Of a DNA stretch of 36,160 bases, positions 1 through 7,061 are shown one piece after another. Under the pieces are notes generated by a model. The model was not told where the DNA came from. It saw only the letters and a program-made list of their open reading frames with translations, and did not search any database. This DNA comes from Actinomycetes bacterium (GTDB taxonomy: Bacteria > Actinomycetota > Acidimicrobiia > Acidimicrobiales > RAAP-2): contig JAJYQJ010000093.1 of NCBI GenBank assembly GCA_021794655.1, positions 1-36,160 of the forward strand. Direction: 5' to 3'. Both the position numbers and the translations under genes were made by a program. Every line of letters starts with the position of its first letter. Within the stretch, counting starts at the first letter, position 1.

Positions 1-174
1 CAACGAGGGTGTGTCACCAACGCTGACCTTGGTTCTGTGGCGGCTTTGCCGCCAGTGTCCCTCGACCCCAGGGCTGAAGCCAGGGGCTTGCGGGACGCGG
101 TCTGGTCAGATTCTGAATTCTCGCGCGGCCTGAATCGGCCCCCCGAAGAGATCCCCTTCGGGTCCCTTGGTTGA
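1..174 (+). CDS. Partial reading frame entering from the left edge, possible TnpB C-terminal tail
   Basis: Reading from base 1, 57 codons stay open before a TGA at 172-174; the start is outside the window. The predicted peptide is rich in Arg, Pro and Gly and has no motif I recognise. The same DNA holds nested hairpins (38-54, 57-96, 142-162) of the kind found where the 3' end of a tnpB gene overlaps the guide-RNA/right-end structure of IS200/IS605-type elements, so a TnpB tail is one possible identity. That is inference from the hairpins, not from protein similarity. The frame could also be open by chance, because 57 codons is short. The sequence left of the window would settle it. Confidence 0.25.
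   Translation, partial: QRGCVTNADLGSVAALPPVSLDPRAEARGLRDAVWSDSEFSRGLNRPPEEIPFGSLG
38..96. other. Two adjacent GC-rich stem-loops, candidate IS200/IS605-type end or structured RNA
   Basis: Bases 38-44 (TGGCGGC) pair perfectly with 48-54 across a TTT loop. Bases 57-96 form a nested structure: 57-61 GTCCC with 92-96 GGGAC, 66-69 CCCC with 83-86 GGGG, and 72-75 GGCT with 78-81 AGCC. Subterminal imperfect hairpins like these are characteristic of single-strand transposons and of the 3' part of TnpB guide RNAs. No transposase is visible inside the window, so the assignment is tentative. Confidence 0.35.
142..162 (+). terminator. Stem-loop near the end of the leftmost frame, possible terminator
   Basis: CCCGAAG (142-148) pairs perfectly with CTTCGGG (156-162) around a 7-base loop. 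A T-rich stretch ending in TTTTT lies 13-17 bases further on (175-179). The gap between stem and T-run is longer than in a textbook intrinsic terminator, so this is a weak call. It sits between the plus-strand frame ending at 174 and the convergent minus-strand gene ending at 182. Confidence 0.3.
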
Positions 175-181
175 TTTTTGG

Positions 182-631
182 TCATAACGTCAGGGCCTCT
201 CTGAGTATCTCTGAACTCTCCGGTACTGTCCGATCGGAAACTACGTCGACTTCGCAGCCGGTAAGGTCCTCCACCTCTAAACGAAATCCAGAAAGATCCA
301 GTAACGATGTCGTCACCCCTGGTGTCACCAACAAGTCGATGTCACTCGTGAAGGTGTCATCGAGCCGAGCAACCGATCCGAACACGCGCACGTTACTAAG
401 GCCATTGTCGGACGCGATCTCGATGATTGCATCACGCTTCTCGTCGACGATCTCCGAAGGTAAGCGTCTCGTCGCCCGCAGGAGTCGGATCTTGGTGGAT
501 GGATGAGGAGTGATGGAACCATTTTCGTACGACGAGATCCGAGACTGGCTGGTCCCCGCTCGTCGCGCCAGGTCTGCCTGAGTCAGTCGTGCCGCGAGCC
601 TGGCACTACGGAGCTGGGTCGAGAAGTCCAT
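182..631 (-). CDS. HTH-fused MNT-type minimal nucleotidyltransferase (orphan antitoxin-like)
   Basis: This 149-residue protein joins an N-terminal Cro/C1-type helix-turn-helix (about residues 5-60, with QADLARRAGTSQSRISSYE) to a minimal nucleotidyltransferase domain. The catalytic signature is present: GS at 85-86, the Asp pair D97 and D99 in SDIDLLV, and a third acid D129 in EVDVV. In known MNT-HEPN systems the MNT partner modifies and silences a HEPN RNase toxin. Here no HEPN gene is visible on either side, so it is an orphan or a regulator. An in-frame upstream GTG/ATG would extend it, but I chose the ATG at 631 because a TATAAT box ends 7 bases before it and the extension resembles noncoding sequence. 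A palindrome over the promoter suggests autoregulation through its own HTH. Confidence 0.8.
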   Translation of the reverse strand: MDFSTQLRSARLAARLTQADLARRAGTSQSRISSYENGSITPHPSTKIRLLRATRRLPSEIVDEKRDAIIEIASDNGLSNVRVFGSVARLDDTFTSDIDLLVTPGVTTSLLDLSGFRLEVEDLTGCEVDVVSDRTVPESSEILREALTL

Positions 632-638
632 GTTTTGA

Positions 639-655
639 ATTATATCAAATGATAT
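639..655 (-). promoter_or_regulatory. Leaderless-type promoter with overlapping palindromic operator for the HTH-MNT gene
   Basis: On the minus strand a perfect TATAAT (644 to 639) is followed by 7 bases and the ATG at 631, which would give a leaderless or nearly leaderless mRNA. A perfect inverted repeat, ATATCA-AA-TGATAT, occupies 642-655 and overlaps the -10 box. Occupation of this site by the gene's own HTH domain would block transcription; that role is inferred. No good -35 hexamer is visible. Confidence 0.55.
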
Positions 656-1007
656 GATCGGGAGGAGATGCCGGACCAGCGCGAGTTCGGTCCTTTTGGG
701 GCTAAGTAGTTGACAGGCGGAAACCGCAAGTCCATCGTAGACACCCACCTGGGTGTCGTTCGTTGGTACGGATTCACAAGCGCTTGTCCTCCAAGCGTTC
801 CGATAGGGCGGTTCGGCGGCGACGGTAACGCCATCGCTGATGGCGCGACTATCCCTGCGCCGGCTTCAGCCGTGGGAAGAGGTCAAGGGATCACGACAAC
901 GCCTGAACAGCGCTAGCGCGCTCGTCGCATACGGGGAAATGTCGCCGAATAGAGACCGGCTGGACTCCGACGGGCGCGTCGATCGAGCTGGCATCTAAGA
1001 TCGGCTA
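656..1007. other. Gene-free stretch rich in short palindromes
   Basis: No convincing coding frame was found here. The stretch holds several perfect inverted repeats: GACACCCA/TGGGTGTC at 740-757, ACAAGCGCTTGT at 776-787, CGCTTG/CAAGCG at 781-797, and GCGCTAGCGC at 910-919. None is followed by a T-run, so they do not look like simple terminators. The 3' end carries the promoter of the glycosyltransferase gene. Confidence 0.4.
996..1007 (+). promoter_or_regulatory. Leaderless-type -10 box before the mannosyltransferase gene
   Basis: TAAGAT at 996-1001 matches TANNNT and is followed by 6 bases and then the ATG at 1008. This is the spacing expected when the transcript begins at or very close to the start codon. 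There is no Shine-Dalgarno sequence before this ATG, which fits. No -35 element is recognisable. Confidence 0.5.
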
Positions 1008-1775
1008 ATGCGAGTTCTCGTCATCATACCGACCTACAACGAATCGGAGAACATCCTAAAGATTCTGGACAAGGTGCGCGAAACGTTGCCCGACGCGGGC
1101 ATCTTGGTGGTCGACGACGGGAGCCCGGATGGAACGGCCGAGATCGTGGAGTCCTACGGTCGCGACTCCTCGGACAAAGTTAACATCCTGAAGAGGGCCG
1201 CCAAGTCGGGACTCGGTAGTGCCTACAGGGCTGGATTTGCGTGGGGTTTGGAGAAGGGATTTGACGCTTGCGTAGAGATGGATGCGGACTTCTCGCACGA
1301 CCCGGCGGCGTTACCCGAACTGACTGAACCGTTGTCAAGAGGTTACGACCTTTCAATCGGGTCACGGTATATCCCGGGCGGTTCCATCCCCAATTGGCCT
1401 CGGCATCGCTACTTTCTCTCGCGTGGTGGCAACATTTACGCATCGATCTTGCTGGGCCTTGGAGTAGCGGACTCGACGGCGGGATTTAGAGCGTATTCGG
1501 CCGAGATCCTAAGACGGCTCGACCTCGATTCGGTGAGGGCTGAAGGTTATGGGTTCCAGATAGAGATGACGTACAGGACGAAGCAGGCAGGTGGATCCAT
1601 CGTCGAGATCCCGATTAGATTTGTGGATCGAGTTGCCGGAGAGTCCAAGATGTCCTCCGCGATCGTTATAGAGGCGTTGGGTCTTGTGACTTGGTGGTCT
1701 TTAGGCAGAGTGTGGGGATTCATCAAGAGGCTGGGCAACGGTGCTCCCCGTGGCGAAGATGTGAAGGCCTCCTAG
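1008..1775 (+). CDS. Polyprenol monophosphomannose synthase (GT2 family)
   Basis: The 255-residue product is a GT-A fold family 2 glycosyltransferase of the dolichol/polyprenol-phosphate mannose synthase group. It would move mannose from GDP-mannose to a polyprenyl phosphate at the inner membrane face, supplying mannosyl donors for lipoglycans or protein glycosylation. Visible motifs are the N-terminal IIPTYNESENI, VVDDGSPDGT around residues 34-43, the DAD metal-binding triad at 92-94 in EMDADFSHDP, and IGSRYIPGG near 117-125. Only the catalytic domain is present, as in mycobacterial Ppm1's C-terminal half; the last 40 residues are hydrophobic enough for membrane contact. Bacterial relatives can use other sugars (for example glucose), so the donor is inferred from family similarity. 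Confidence 0.85.
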   Translation: MRVLVIIPTYNESENILKILDKVRETLPDAGILVVDDGSPDGTAEIVESYGRDSSDKVNILKRAAKSGLGSAYRAGFAWGLEKGFDACVEMDADFSHDPAALPELTEPLSRGYDLSIGSRYIPGGSIPNWPRHRYFLSRGGNIYASILLGLGVADSTAGFRAYSAEILRRLDLDSVRAEGYGFQIEMTYRTKQAGGSIVEIPIRFVDRVAGESKMSSAIVIEALGLVTWWSLGRVWGFIKRLGNGAPRGEDVKAS

Positions 1776-1808
1776 CATGGTTGAAACGTCAATCTGGAAC
1801 GTATTGAA

Positions 1809-2510
1809 GTGGTGAGCGACGGGCAAGCTCACTCCATACTGATCGTCGACGACGAGCCCTACATTACGGACCTCGTGAAGACGGCCTTCGAACTCGAAGA
1901 GTTCGACGTCGCTGTTGCGAGCCGCGGGTTCGAGGCGATGCGGTTTATCGAAGAGATGAAGCCGGATCTCGTCGTGTTGGACGTAATGCTTCCAGATATC
2001 TCGGGAGTAGAGGTCACACGACGTCTTCGTGACCAGGAGAATACAATTCCTGTCGTCTTCCTGACCGCAAAGGATGAGCCAGAGGACAAGTTGACTGGGC
2101 TTGGACTCGGCGACGATTACATATGCAAGCCGTTCAGCGTGGACGAGTTGATCGCGAGAGTAAAGGCAGTCCTGCGTAGGTCGGTTCCGTTAGAGAGCGA
2201 GAACCCGGCGGTGCTAAGCTTCGCTGGTCTATCCATAGACACTAGAGCTCGTGAAGTGAGCCGGGACGGCTCGATGGTTGATCTTACGGCGACTGAGTTC
2301 AACCTACTCGTGTACCTAATGGAGAACGCTCGACTCGTTGTATCCAAGGCCGAGATTCTTGAGAGTGTGTGGGGACCCGACTTCTCCGGAGACCCCGGGA
2401 TTGTGGAGACTTATATCAGCTACCTTCGGAAAAAGGTTGATTACTGTGAACCGTTCCTTATACAGACGGTGCGAGGTGTCGGGTACTGCCTACGGCTTCC
2501 GCGCGATTGA
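1809..2510 (+). CDS. OmpR/PhoP-family two-component response regulator
   Basis: This 233-residue regulator has an N-terminal receiver domain (acidic pocket D14/D15, phospho-acceptor D58 in VVLDVMLPD, Thr in VVFLTAKDE, Lys in CKPFS) and a C-terminal winged-helix DNA-binding domain (about 130-230, ending with TVRGVGYCLR). It pairs with the sensor kinase gene starting 22 bases downstream. Tandem GTG codons at 1809 and 1812 are both possible starts; the first is used here. One oddity: the receiver has GLGLGDDY where the family normally has GLxxG[AG]DDY, so one residue is missing just before the conserved DDY. It resembles mycobacterial PhoP, TcrA and TrcR regulators, but I cannot assign a specific stimulus or regulon. 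Confidence 0.92.
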   Translation: MVSDGQAHSILIVDDEPYITDLVKTAFELEEFDVAVASRGFEAMRFIEEMKPDLVVLDVMLPDISGVEVTRRLRDQENTIPVVFLTAKDEPEDKLTGLGLGDDYICKPFSVDELIARVKAVLRRSVPLESENPAVLSFAGLSIDTRAREVSRDGSMVDLTATEFNLLVYLMENARLVVSKAEILESVWGPDFSGDPGIVETYISYLRKKVDYCEPFLIQTVRGVGYCLRLPRD

Positions 2511-2532
2511 ACTGACATGTGCTTGAGGCGGT

Positions 2533-3972
2533 ATGAGCCTTCGTAGGCGGCTCGTCCTTACGGTCTCAGTCCTCGTCGTCGTGGGACTTGCCGTAGCCGA
2601 CGTGATTTCCTACTTCGAACTCAAGGCGTTTCTCTACGGGCGACTTGACGAGCAGATTGCGGTCGCACAACACCAGGCGCTCAGGTATCTCACGTTTATC
2701 AACAAGACCGGTAGGCCGATATCGTCCAAAGCGTTTGAAAGTAGGATCAGCCCTGACGTCTACGTAATTCTATTCTCTAATAGCGGCAAGGTTCTCTTGG
2801 AGGACGCGTCGGGTCCACCGGACAACCCGGACCCGAGGCCGGTGTTGCCGGCGAATGTTCGCATTGAAAAGAGTCCGGGGCGCGAGGTGTTTGGACGCCG
2901 TTATGGCGTCTATACACCGTCCTCGTTCGGGTTCACTTCCGGCAGTTACTCGCGCTCGGGGATCAGCTACAGATCTGCGGCGTTGAGCGTGCCTCAGGGG
3001 ACACTTGTCACCTCGATCTCGCTCAACCCGACGATCGACACGTTAAACGTGGTGTTGCGGGTAGAACTTGCGAGTAGTGCGTTGATTGTCTTGGCGCTCA
3101 TCGCCATCGCGTTGTGGACGATTCGAGCCGGACTGCGACCTCTCGATGAGATTACGAAGACCGCGGACGAAATCGCGCGTGGAGATCTCTCGGGACGGGT
3201 AAGTGTGAGTCAACCCGAGACCGAGGTTGGCCGTCTTGGCGATGCGTTCAACACTATGGTGAAGCGATTGGAGGCGTTGTTCGAGGATAAGTCGTTGTCC
3301 GAAGTTAGACTGCGCCAGTTCATTGCGGATGCGTCACACGAGCTACGCACGCCGCTCACCTCGATCCGGGGTTATGCCGAGCTCTTGAAGAAGGGGGCAT
3401 ACGAGGACCCTGAAAGCCGGGATCGCGTGTACACACGTGTCGAACATGAAGCGAGGAGGATGAGCGGTCTTGTAGACGACCTCTTGTTGCTCGCAAGGTT
3501 GGATCAGGGGAGGTCCCTGCGCCATGTCGAGGTGAACTTGACTGAACTGTCCAACGACGTCGTAAACGACATCTTGTCTGTCTCTGGTCCCGCTAACGTC
3601 GAGGTTGTATCCACTGAGCCGGTGGTTGTGATTGGTGATCCAGATAGACTTAGCCAGGTAGTCCACAATCTCGTCGGAAACGCGGTCCAACACACGCGAG
3701 AAGGAACCAGAGTCGAAGTCGATGTGTCAAGAAATGCCACGATGGGGGTCCTAAACGTTACCGACTACGGGAGGGGTATCCCCCGCAACTCGTTAGACAG
3801 AGTGTTTGACCGGTTCTACCAAGGTGACTCCTCTCGCACTGGTTCTGGGACCGGACTTGGCCTCTCGATCGTGCGAGCGATTGCAGAGGCTCTGGGGGGA
3901 AACGCGAGCGTGGATCTGCCTCCGGAGGGCGGTACGAGGTTCACCGTCGAAATTCCGTTGGCAAGACGCTAA
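2533..3972 (+). CDS. Two-component sensor histidine kinase (two-TM, HAMP)
   Basis: The 479-residue protein has an N-terminal transmembrane helix (about 8-28), an extracytoplasmic sensor region of roughly 145 residues, a second helix (about 175-197) and a HAMP linker. A HisKA dimerisation domain follows, with phospho-acceptor His269 in ASHELRTPLTSIRGYAE. The HATPase_c domain contains the N box NLVGNAVQHTREGT, the G1 box VTDYGRGIP, the F box DRFYQGDSS and the G2 box GTGLGLSIV. All catalytic boxes look intact. It would autophosphorylate and pass phosphate to D58 of the regulator encoded just upstream. The sensor region is rich in Ser, Pro and Gly and has no domain I can name, so the signal is unknown. 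Confidence 0.93.
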   Translation: MSLRRRLVLTVSVLVVVGLAVADVISYFELKAFLYGRLDEQIAVAQHQALRYLTFINKTGRPISSKAFESRISPDVYVILFSNSGKVLLEDASGPPDNPDPRPVLPANVRIEKSPGREVFGRRYGVYTPSSFGFTSGSYSRSGISYRSAALSVPQGTLVTSISLNPTIDTLNVVLRVELASSALIVLALIAIALWTIRAGLRPLDEITKTADEIARGDLSGRVSVSQPETEVGRLGDAFNTMVKRLEALFEDKSLSEVRLRQFIADASHELRTPLTSIRGYAELLKKGAYEDPESRDRVYTRVEHEARRMSGLVDDLLLLARLDQGRSLRHVEVNLTELSNDVVNDILSVSGPANVEVVSTEPVVVIGDPDRLSQVVHNLVGNAVQHTREGTRVEVDVSRNATMGVLNVTDYGRGIPRNSLDRVFDRFYQGDSSRTGSGTGLGLSIVRAIAEALGGNASVDLPPEGGTRFTVEIPLARR

Positions 3973-4016
3973 CTTTGAGGTAGACGGCTATGCGATTGGG
4001 CGTTTCCACTTCGAGG

Positions 4017-5333
4017 TCACCAGGAGTTGAGACTCCTCCGGCTGGCACCCGGTGATAGAGCTTCGAGGACCGAGAACAGTTTCATCTGGGTTTCTTGGAG
4101 CTCCCTAGATGGAACCGACCCGGGCACGACTCCAGCACCGGCCCATACCCGTGCGTGGCGTCCATGGATCGTCGCACTGCGTATTCCAACCATCCAGTCG
4201 CCATCCCCGGAGCGGTCGACCCAACCGACAGGGCCGGCCCAGTGTTCCCTAGGGGCAGTTTCGAGCTGCGCAATTACGCTGATCGCAGCGTCTCTGGGTA
4301 TGCCTGCTACGGCGGCTGTCGGGTGGAGCAGGGAAACCAGGTCCAAGACCGTCGGCAACGGTGTCGAGGGGTCGTCGTGGCGAAGTGTGCCGCGGATATG
4401 AGTGCCGAGATGAGCCATTGAGTTAAGGAGTACGACGGAGGGAGCCGACTCCAGAGATAACTCCTGACACAGCGGTTCAAGGCGATCGACGATGTCTGTG
4501 ACGACGTAGCTGTGTTCGGATTGGTCTTTCGTAGACCTATTCAATGTGTCGACATAGTCCGTATCGTTGGCAGCGAGGCCGTCGACACCGACGGTGCCTG
4601 CGAGCGGATGGGCGTGAACCGAGCTGGAACGTCGTGAAACGAGTAACTCTGGCGTAGCGCCCAAGAAAGATCCCGATTCAATTGGGTAATGAAACGTGGT
4701 ACAAGTCGGTTCGAGGTTAGATAGCCTCACGAGGACGTCGGATACATCAGGGGCGTTTTGGAATTCAACATCTAAGTAACGCGCCAGGACGACCTTGCGC
4801 AGCGTTGAAAACGCAATCTGGCTCAGCGCCATCTTGACGTTTTGGCAGTACTCGCGGTCGGAGGGGTGGCTTGTCATAGAGACGATCTCACTCGCTGCAG
4901 TACTCGTCGATCCGACGTTTGCACGATCGCCCGATTTGGAGTCCTTCAGCACGCGCTCTACGGCATCGTATGGATCGGCGGACACGACGTTCACCCAGCG
5001 ACGACCAGAGGCATCTGTCACATAGGTGGTCTCTGGAACGACGAAGGTCGATCGGCTCGATCGATTAAAGGACAAGGAGGCGAACGCAACCGGACCGCTT
5101 CCTGGATGCCCGACGGCGTCGTCGCACTCAATCGAGCTCAACGAGTCCGTTAAGTCGTCGAGTCCGTCCAGGGAGTCCACACCGTTTGAAACGTCGAACT
5201 CTTTGGCGCGCCCGATCCCATGTAAGCTGAGTTCTTGCGATCTGAAGAAAAAGTGCTCGTTCGTCAACTCGACGGTAGCCGAGCTACCGGCGGGGGGAAG
5301 CTCGACGGAGACGCACTTCAACGCCGTCGTCAC
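4017..5333 (-). CDS. menF: Isochorismate synthase
   Basis: This 438-residue chorismate-utilising enzyme converts chorismate to isochorismate, the entry step of menaquinone synthesis. Typical motifs are GATPELLVSR, HAHPLAGTVG, LHPTAAVAGIPRD, HWAGPVGWVDR and VGIRSATI in the C-terminal catalytic half. The N-terminal part is divergent, as usual in this family. Its ATG shares four bases (ATGA) with the end of the menG gene upstream, so the two are probably translationally coupled. Isochorismate synthases also feed siderophore pathways (EntC/DhbC), but adjacency to menG and the presence of menC elsewhere in the window favour menaquinone. The gene converges on the histidine kinase gene, with a 44-base gap. 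Confidence 0.9.
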   Translation of the reverse strand: MTTALKCVSVELPPAGSSATVELTNEHFFFRSQELSLHGIGRAKEFDVSNGVDSLDGLDDLTDSLSSIECDDAVGHPGSGPVAFASLSFNRSSRSTFVVPETTYVTDASGRRWVNVVSADPYDAVERVLKDSKSGDRANVGSTSTAASEIVSMTSHPSDREYCQNVKMALSQIAFSTLRKVVLARYLDVEFQNAPDVSDVLVRLSNLEPTCTTFHYPIESGSFLGATPELLVSRRSSSVHAHPLAGTVGVDGLAANDTDYVDTLNRSTKDQSEHSYVVTDIVDRLEPLCQELSLESAPSVVLLNSMAHLGTHIRGTLRHDDPSTPLPTVLDLVSLLHPTAAVAGIPRDAAISVIAQLETAPREHWAGPVGWVDRSGDGDWMVGIRSATIHGRHARVWAGAGVVPGSVPSRELQETQMKLFSVLEALSPGASRRSLNSW

Positions 5334-6055
5334 GGCGTACCGCTCTTTGTCGCAGTGAGGATCTGGCTCAGACCACCAGATAAGTACCGGTGATTAATTG
5401 CCGAAAAACCCGCTTGGAGTAGGAGACTGCGTAGAGTTGGAGTGTCGGGTAGGTAAGCGGTTGACTTAGGGAGATACTCGTACGCGCTCCGATCCGACAT
5501 GACTCCCCCGATGAGCGGGACAAGGTGGCGGAACCAAACATTAAAACCAAGTCGCACTACGGCTGCAGTTGGAGAGGCGATCTCGAGGATGGACACTCTG
5601 CCGCCGGGCCTAACGATGCGGCCCGCTTCGATCAGGGAGTTTTCAAGATCGGTAAAGTTTCTGAGCGCGTATCCACATACGACTCCGTCGACACTAGCGT
5701 CGCCAAGAGGAAGCGAGCAGGAGTCAGCCAAGACTAACGGCGCACTTGCCTTGTTGGAAAGCAACATCCCCGAACTTGAATCGGCGCCGATCACTTTGTA
5801 ACCCAACTTGTGGCATATGACGGTCAGGTCACCGGTGCCACATGCGAGGTCTAGGACCGTGGCGCCAAACGGCAGTGCGAGTCCTTTCACCATTCCCTCG
5901 CGCCATCTGCGATCGAGGCCGAGGGTCATCATTCGGTTCACAATGTCGTAGCGCGGAGCAATGGTGTCAAACATTGACCTGACGAGCTTGGTCTTTGACT
6001 CCCCGGTCGGGAGATCATAAGGCGGGCGCTCGTCGACTGGTTCTATCGCTGACAC
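5330..6055 (-). CDS. menG: Demethylmenaquinone methyltransferase (MenG/UbiE)
   Basis: The 241-residue SAM-dependent methyltransferase would perform the last step of menaquinone synthesis, C-methylation of demethylmenaquinone. UbiE/MenG hallmarks include FDTIAPRYDIVNRMMTLGLD near residues 29-48, the SAM-binding VLDLACGTGDLT at 67-78, IGADSSSGML, and VCGYALRNFTDL. Length is normal for the family. The GTG at 6055 is preceded by AAAGGAAA and lies 24 bases after the MaoC-like gene; its end overlaps the menF start by four bases. In some bacteria the same enzyme also methylates ubiquinone precursors, but Actinobacteria use menaquinone. Confidence 0.93.
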   Translation of the reverse strand: MSAIEPVDERPPYDLPTGESKTKLVRSMFDTIAPRYDIVNRMMTLGLDRRWREGMVKGLALPFGATVLDLACGTGDLTVICHKLGYKVIGADSSSGMLLSNKASAPLVLADSCSLPLGDASVDGVVCGYALRNFTDLENSLIEAGRIVRPGGRVSILEIASPTAAVVRLGFNVWFRHLVPLIGGVMSDRSAYEYLPKSTAYLPDTPTLRSLLLQAGFSAINHRYLSGGLSQILTATKSGTP

Positions 6056-6079
6056 TGCGGGAAGTGTTTCCTTTGATGG

Positions 6080-6535
6080 TTATGAGTAGTAGTTGTAGAG
6101 GAGTTGTGCGACCATGGCCGGCTTGGTTGCGTCGCGTGCTTCAACCGTCACGTCGACAACTATCTGGTATCCGCTCTTCAATTCGACGACCTCACCGATG
6201 CTCGCGCCGAGACGGATCTGTGAGCCGGTCAAGACCGGAGTGATGAAGCGGATCTTGTTGCATCCGTAGTTGACACCAAACGAAGCACCTTCAACGAGAA
6301 GCAGTTGTTTGAGCAGAGAAGGCACTAGAGAGAGCGTCAAATAGCCGTGGGCGATCGTTCCGCCGAACTGGCTTGTTGCGGCCTTTTCGGGATCGACGTG
6401 GATCCATTGGAAATCATCAGTTGCTTTCGCGAAACGATCCACACGATCTTGGTCGATAACCTGCCACTCGGTCCATCCGAGGTGAGTGCCGACTAATGAC
6501 GCAATGTTGGCGGTGCCGTTGACGGTAAGTTCCAT
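6080..6535 (-). CDS. MaoC-like (R)-specific enoyl-CoA hydratase
   Basis: This 151-residue single hotdog-fold protein has the MaoC dehydratase signature: D41 and H46 in DFQWIHVDPEKA as catalytic Asp/His dyad, followed by FGGTIAHGYLTLSL. Family members add water to trans-2-enoyl-CoA or related thioesters, giving (R)-3-hydroxyacyl-CoA. The ATG at 6535 has a good AGGAGA ribosome site. It is the gene before menG-menF in what looks like one transcript, an association with no obvious pathway link. A perfect inverted repeat (GCGAGC/GCTCGC) lies just upstream at 6549-6561. The true substrate is unknown. Confidence 0.85.
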   Translation of the reverse strand: MELTVNGTANIASLVGTHLGWTEWQVIDQDRVDRFAKATDDFQWIHVDPEKAATSQFGGTIAHGYLTLSLVPSLLKQLLLVEGASFGVNYGCNKIRFITPVLTGSQIRLGASIGEVVELKSGYQIVVDVTVEARDATKPAMVAQLLYNYYS

Positions 6536-6648
6536 GTGTTCTCCTAACGCGAGCAGCTCGCGGTGACAAGAGTTGTAAGTTGCAATGAGTACGACGACTC
6601 AGCTTATCGCGTGGAGCGTGTGGCGCAGTAGGTGCAGCGAATAGCTTG

Positions 6649-6999
6649 TTAGTGGAACCAAGTTCTTGCATAGGTGCGGGACTGGGGATGCAAGAGCAAC
6701 GCTACGAGAACTCCGGCAAAGAGAATGTTGAACAGGATCGAGAATCGGACTGGGTAAATAAAGATCAACTGCAATAAGAGGAATAAGATCGCGATAGCGA
6801 TCGCAAGGTAGTAACCCCATCGTCTGTCGTTAGCCATTGCCTTGGCCCCGAGGCCGCCAAGAACGATCAACAGCGAGGGTCCGGGTCCCGATAGAATGAG
6901 TGTGAGAATGGCGAGTCCGGCATTTAAGTACGAGAAGAGCACAGCGGCTTGCAGGGTCTGTGGTTGGCTGGGGTCCGTCCATCGACTAAGTTCACGCAC
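6649..6999 (-). CDS. Small multi-pass membrane protein, function unknown
   Basis: The 116-residue predicted product starts at a GTG and contains three to four hydrophobic segments (about residues 16-38, 40-50, 61-80 and 81-103), ending in a short basic tail. I do not recognise a named family. It sits divergent to the VIT-family transporter gene (63 bases between starts) and 113 bases upstream of the MaoC-like gene on the same strand. Hydrophobicity and steady codon use make it likely to be real. Nothing in the sequence points to a function. Confidence 0.65.
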   Translation of the reverse strand: MRELSRWTDPSQPQTLQAAVLFSYLNAGLAILTLILSGPGPSLLIVLGGLGAKAMANDRRWGYYLAIAIAILFLLLQLIFIYPVRFSILFNILFAGVLVALLLHPQSRTYARTWFH

Positions 7000-7061
7000 C
7001 GTTCCATTGTGTCAGGGATACCTAGGTTATTGGGGTCGCATACCGGGAGATTGGGGAGAAC

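Noticed and set aside
710-916. 68-codon plus-strand frame in the palindrome-rich gap
   Set aside because: No start context and no domain; composition unlike neighbouring genes.
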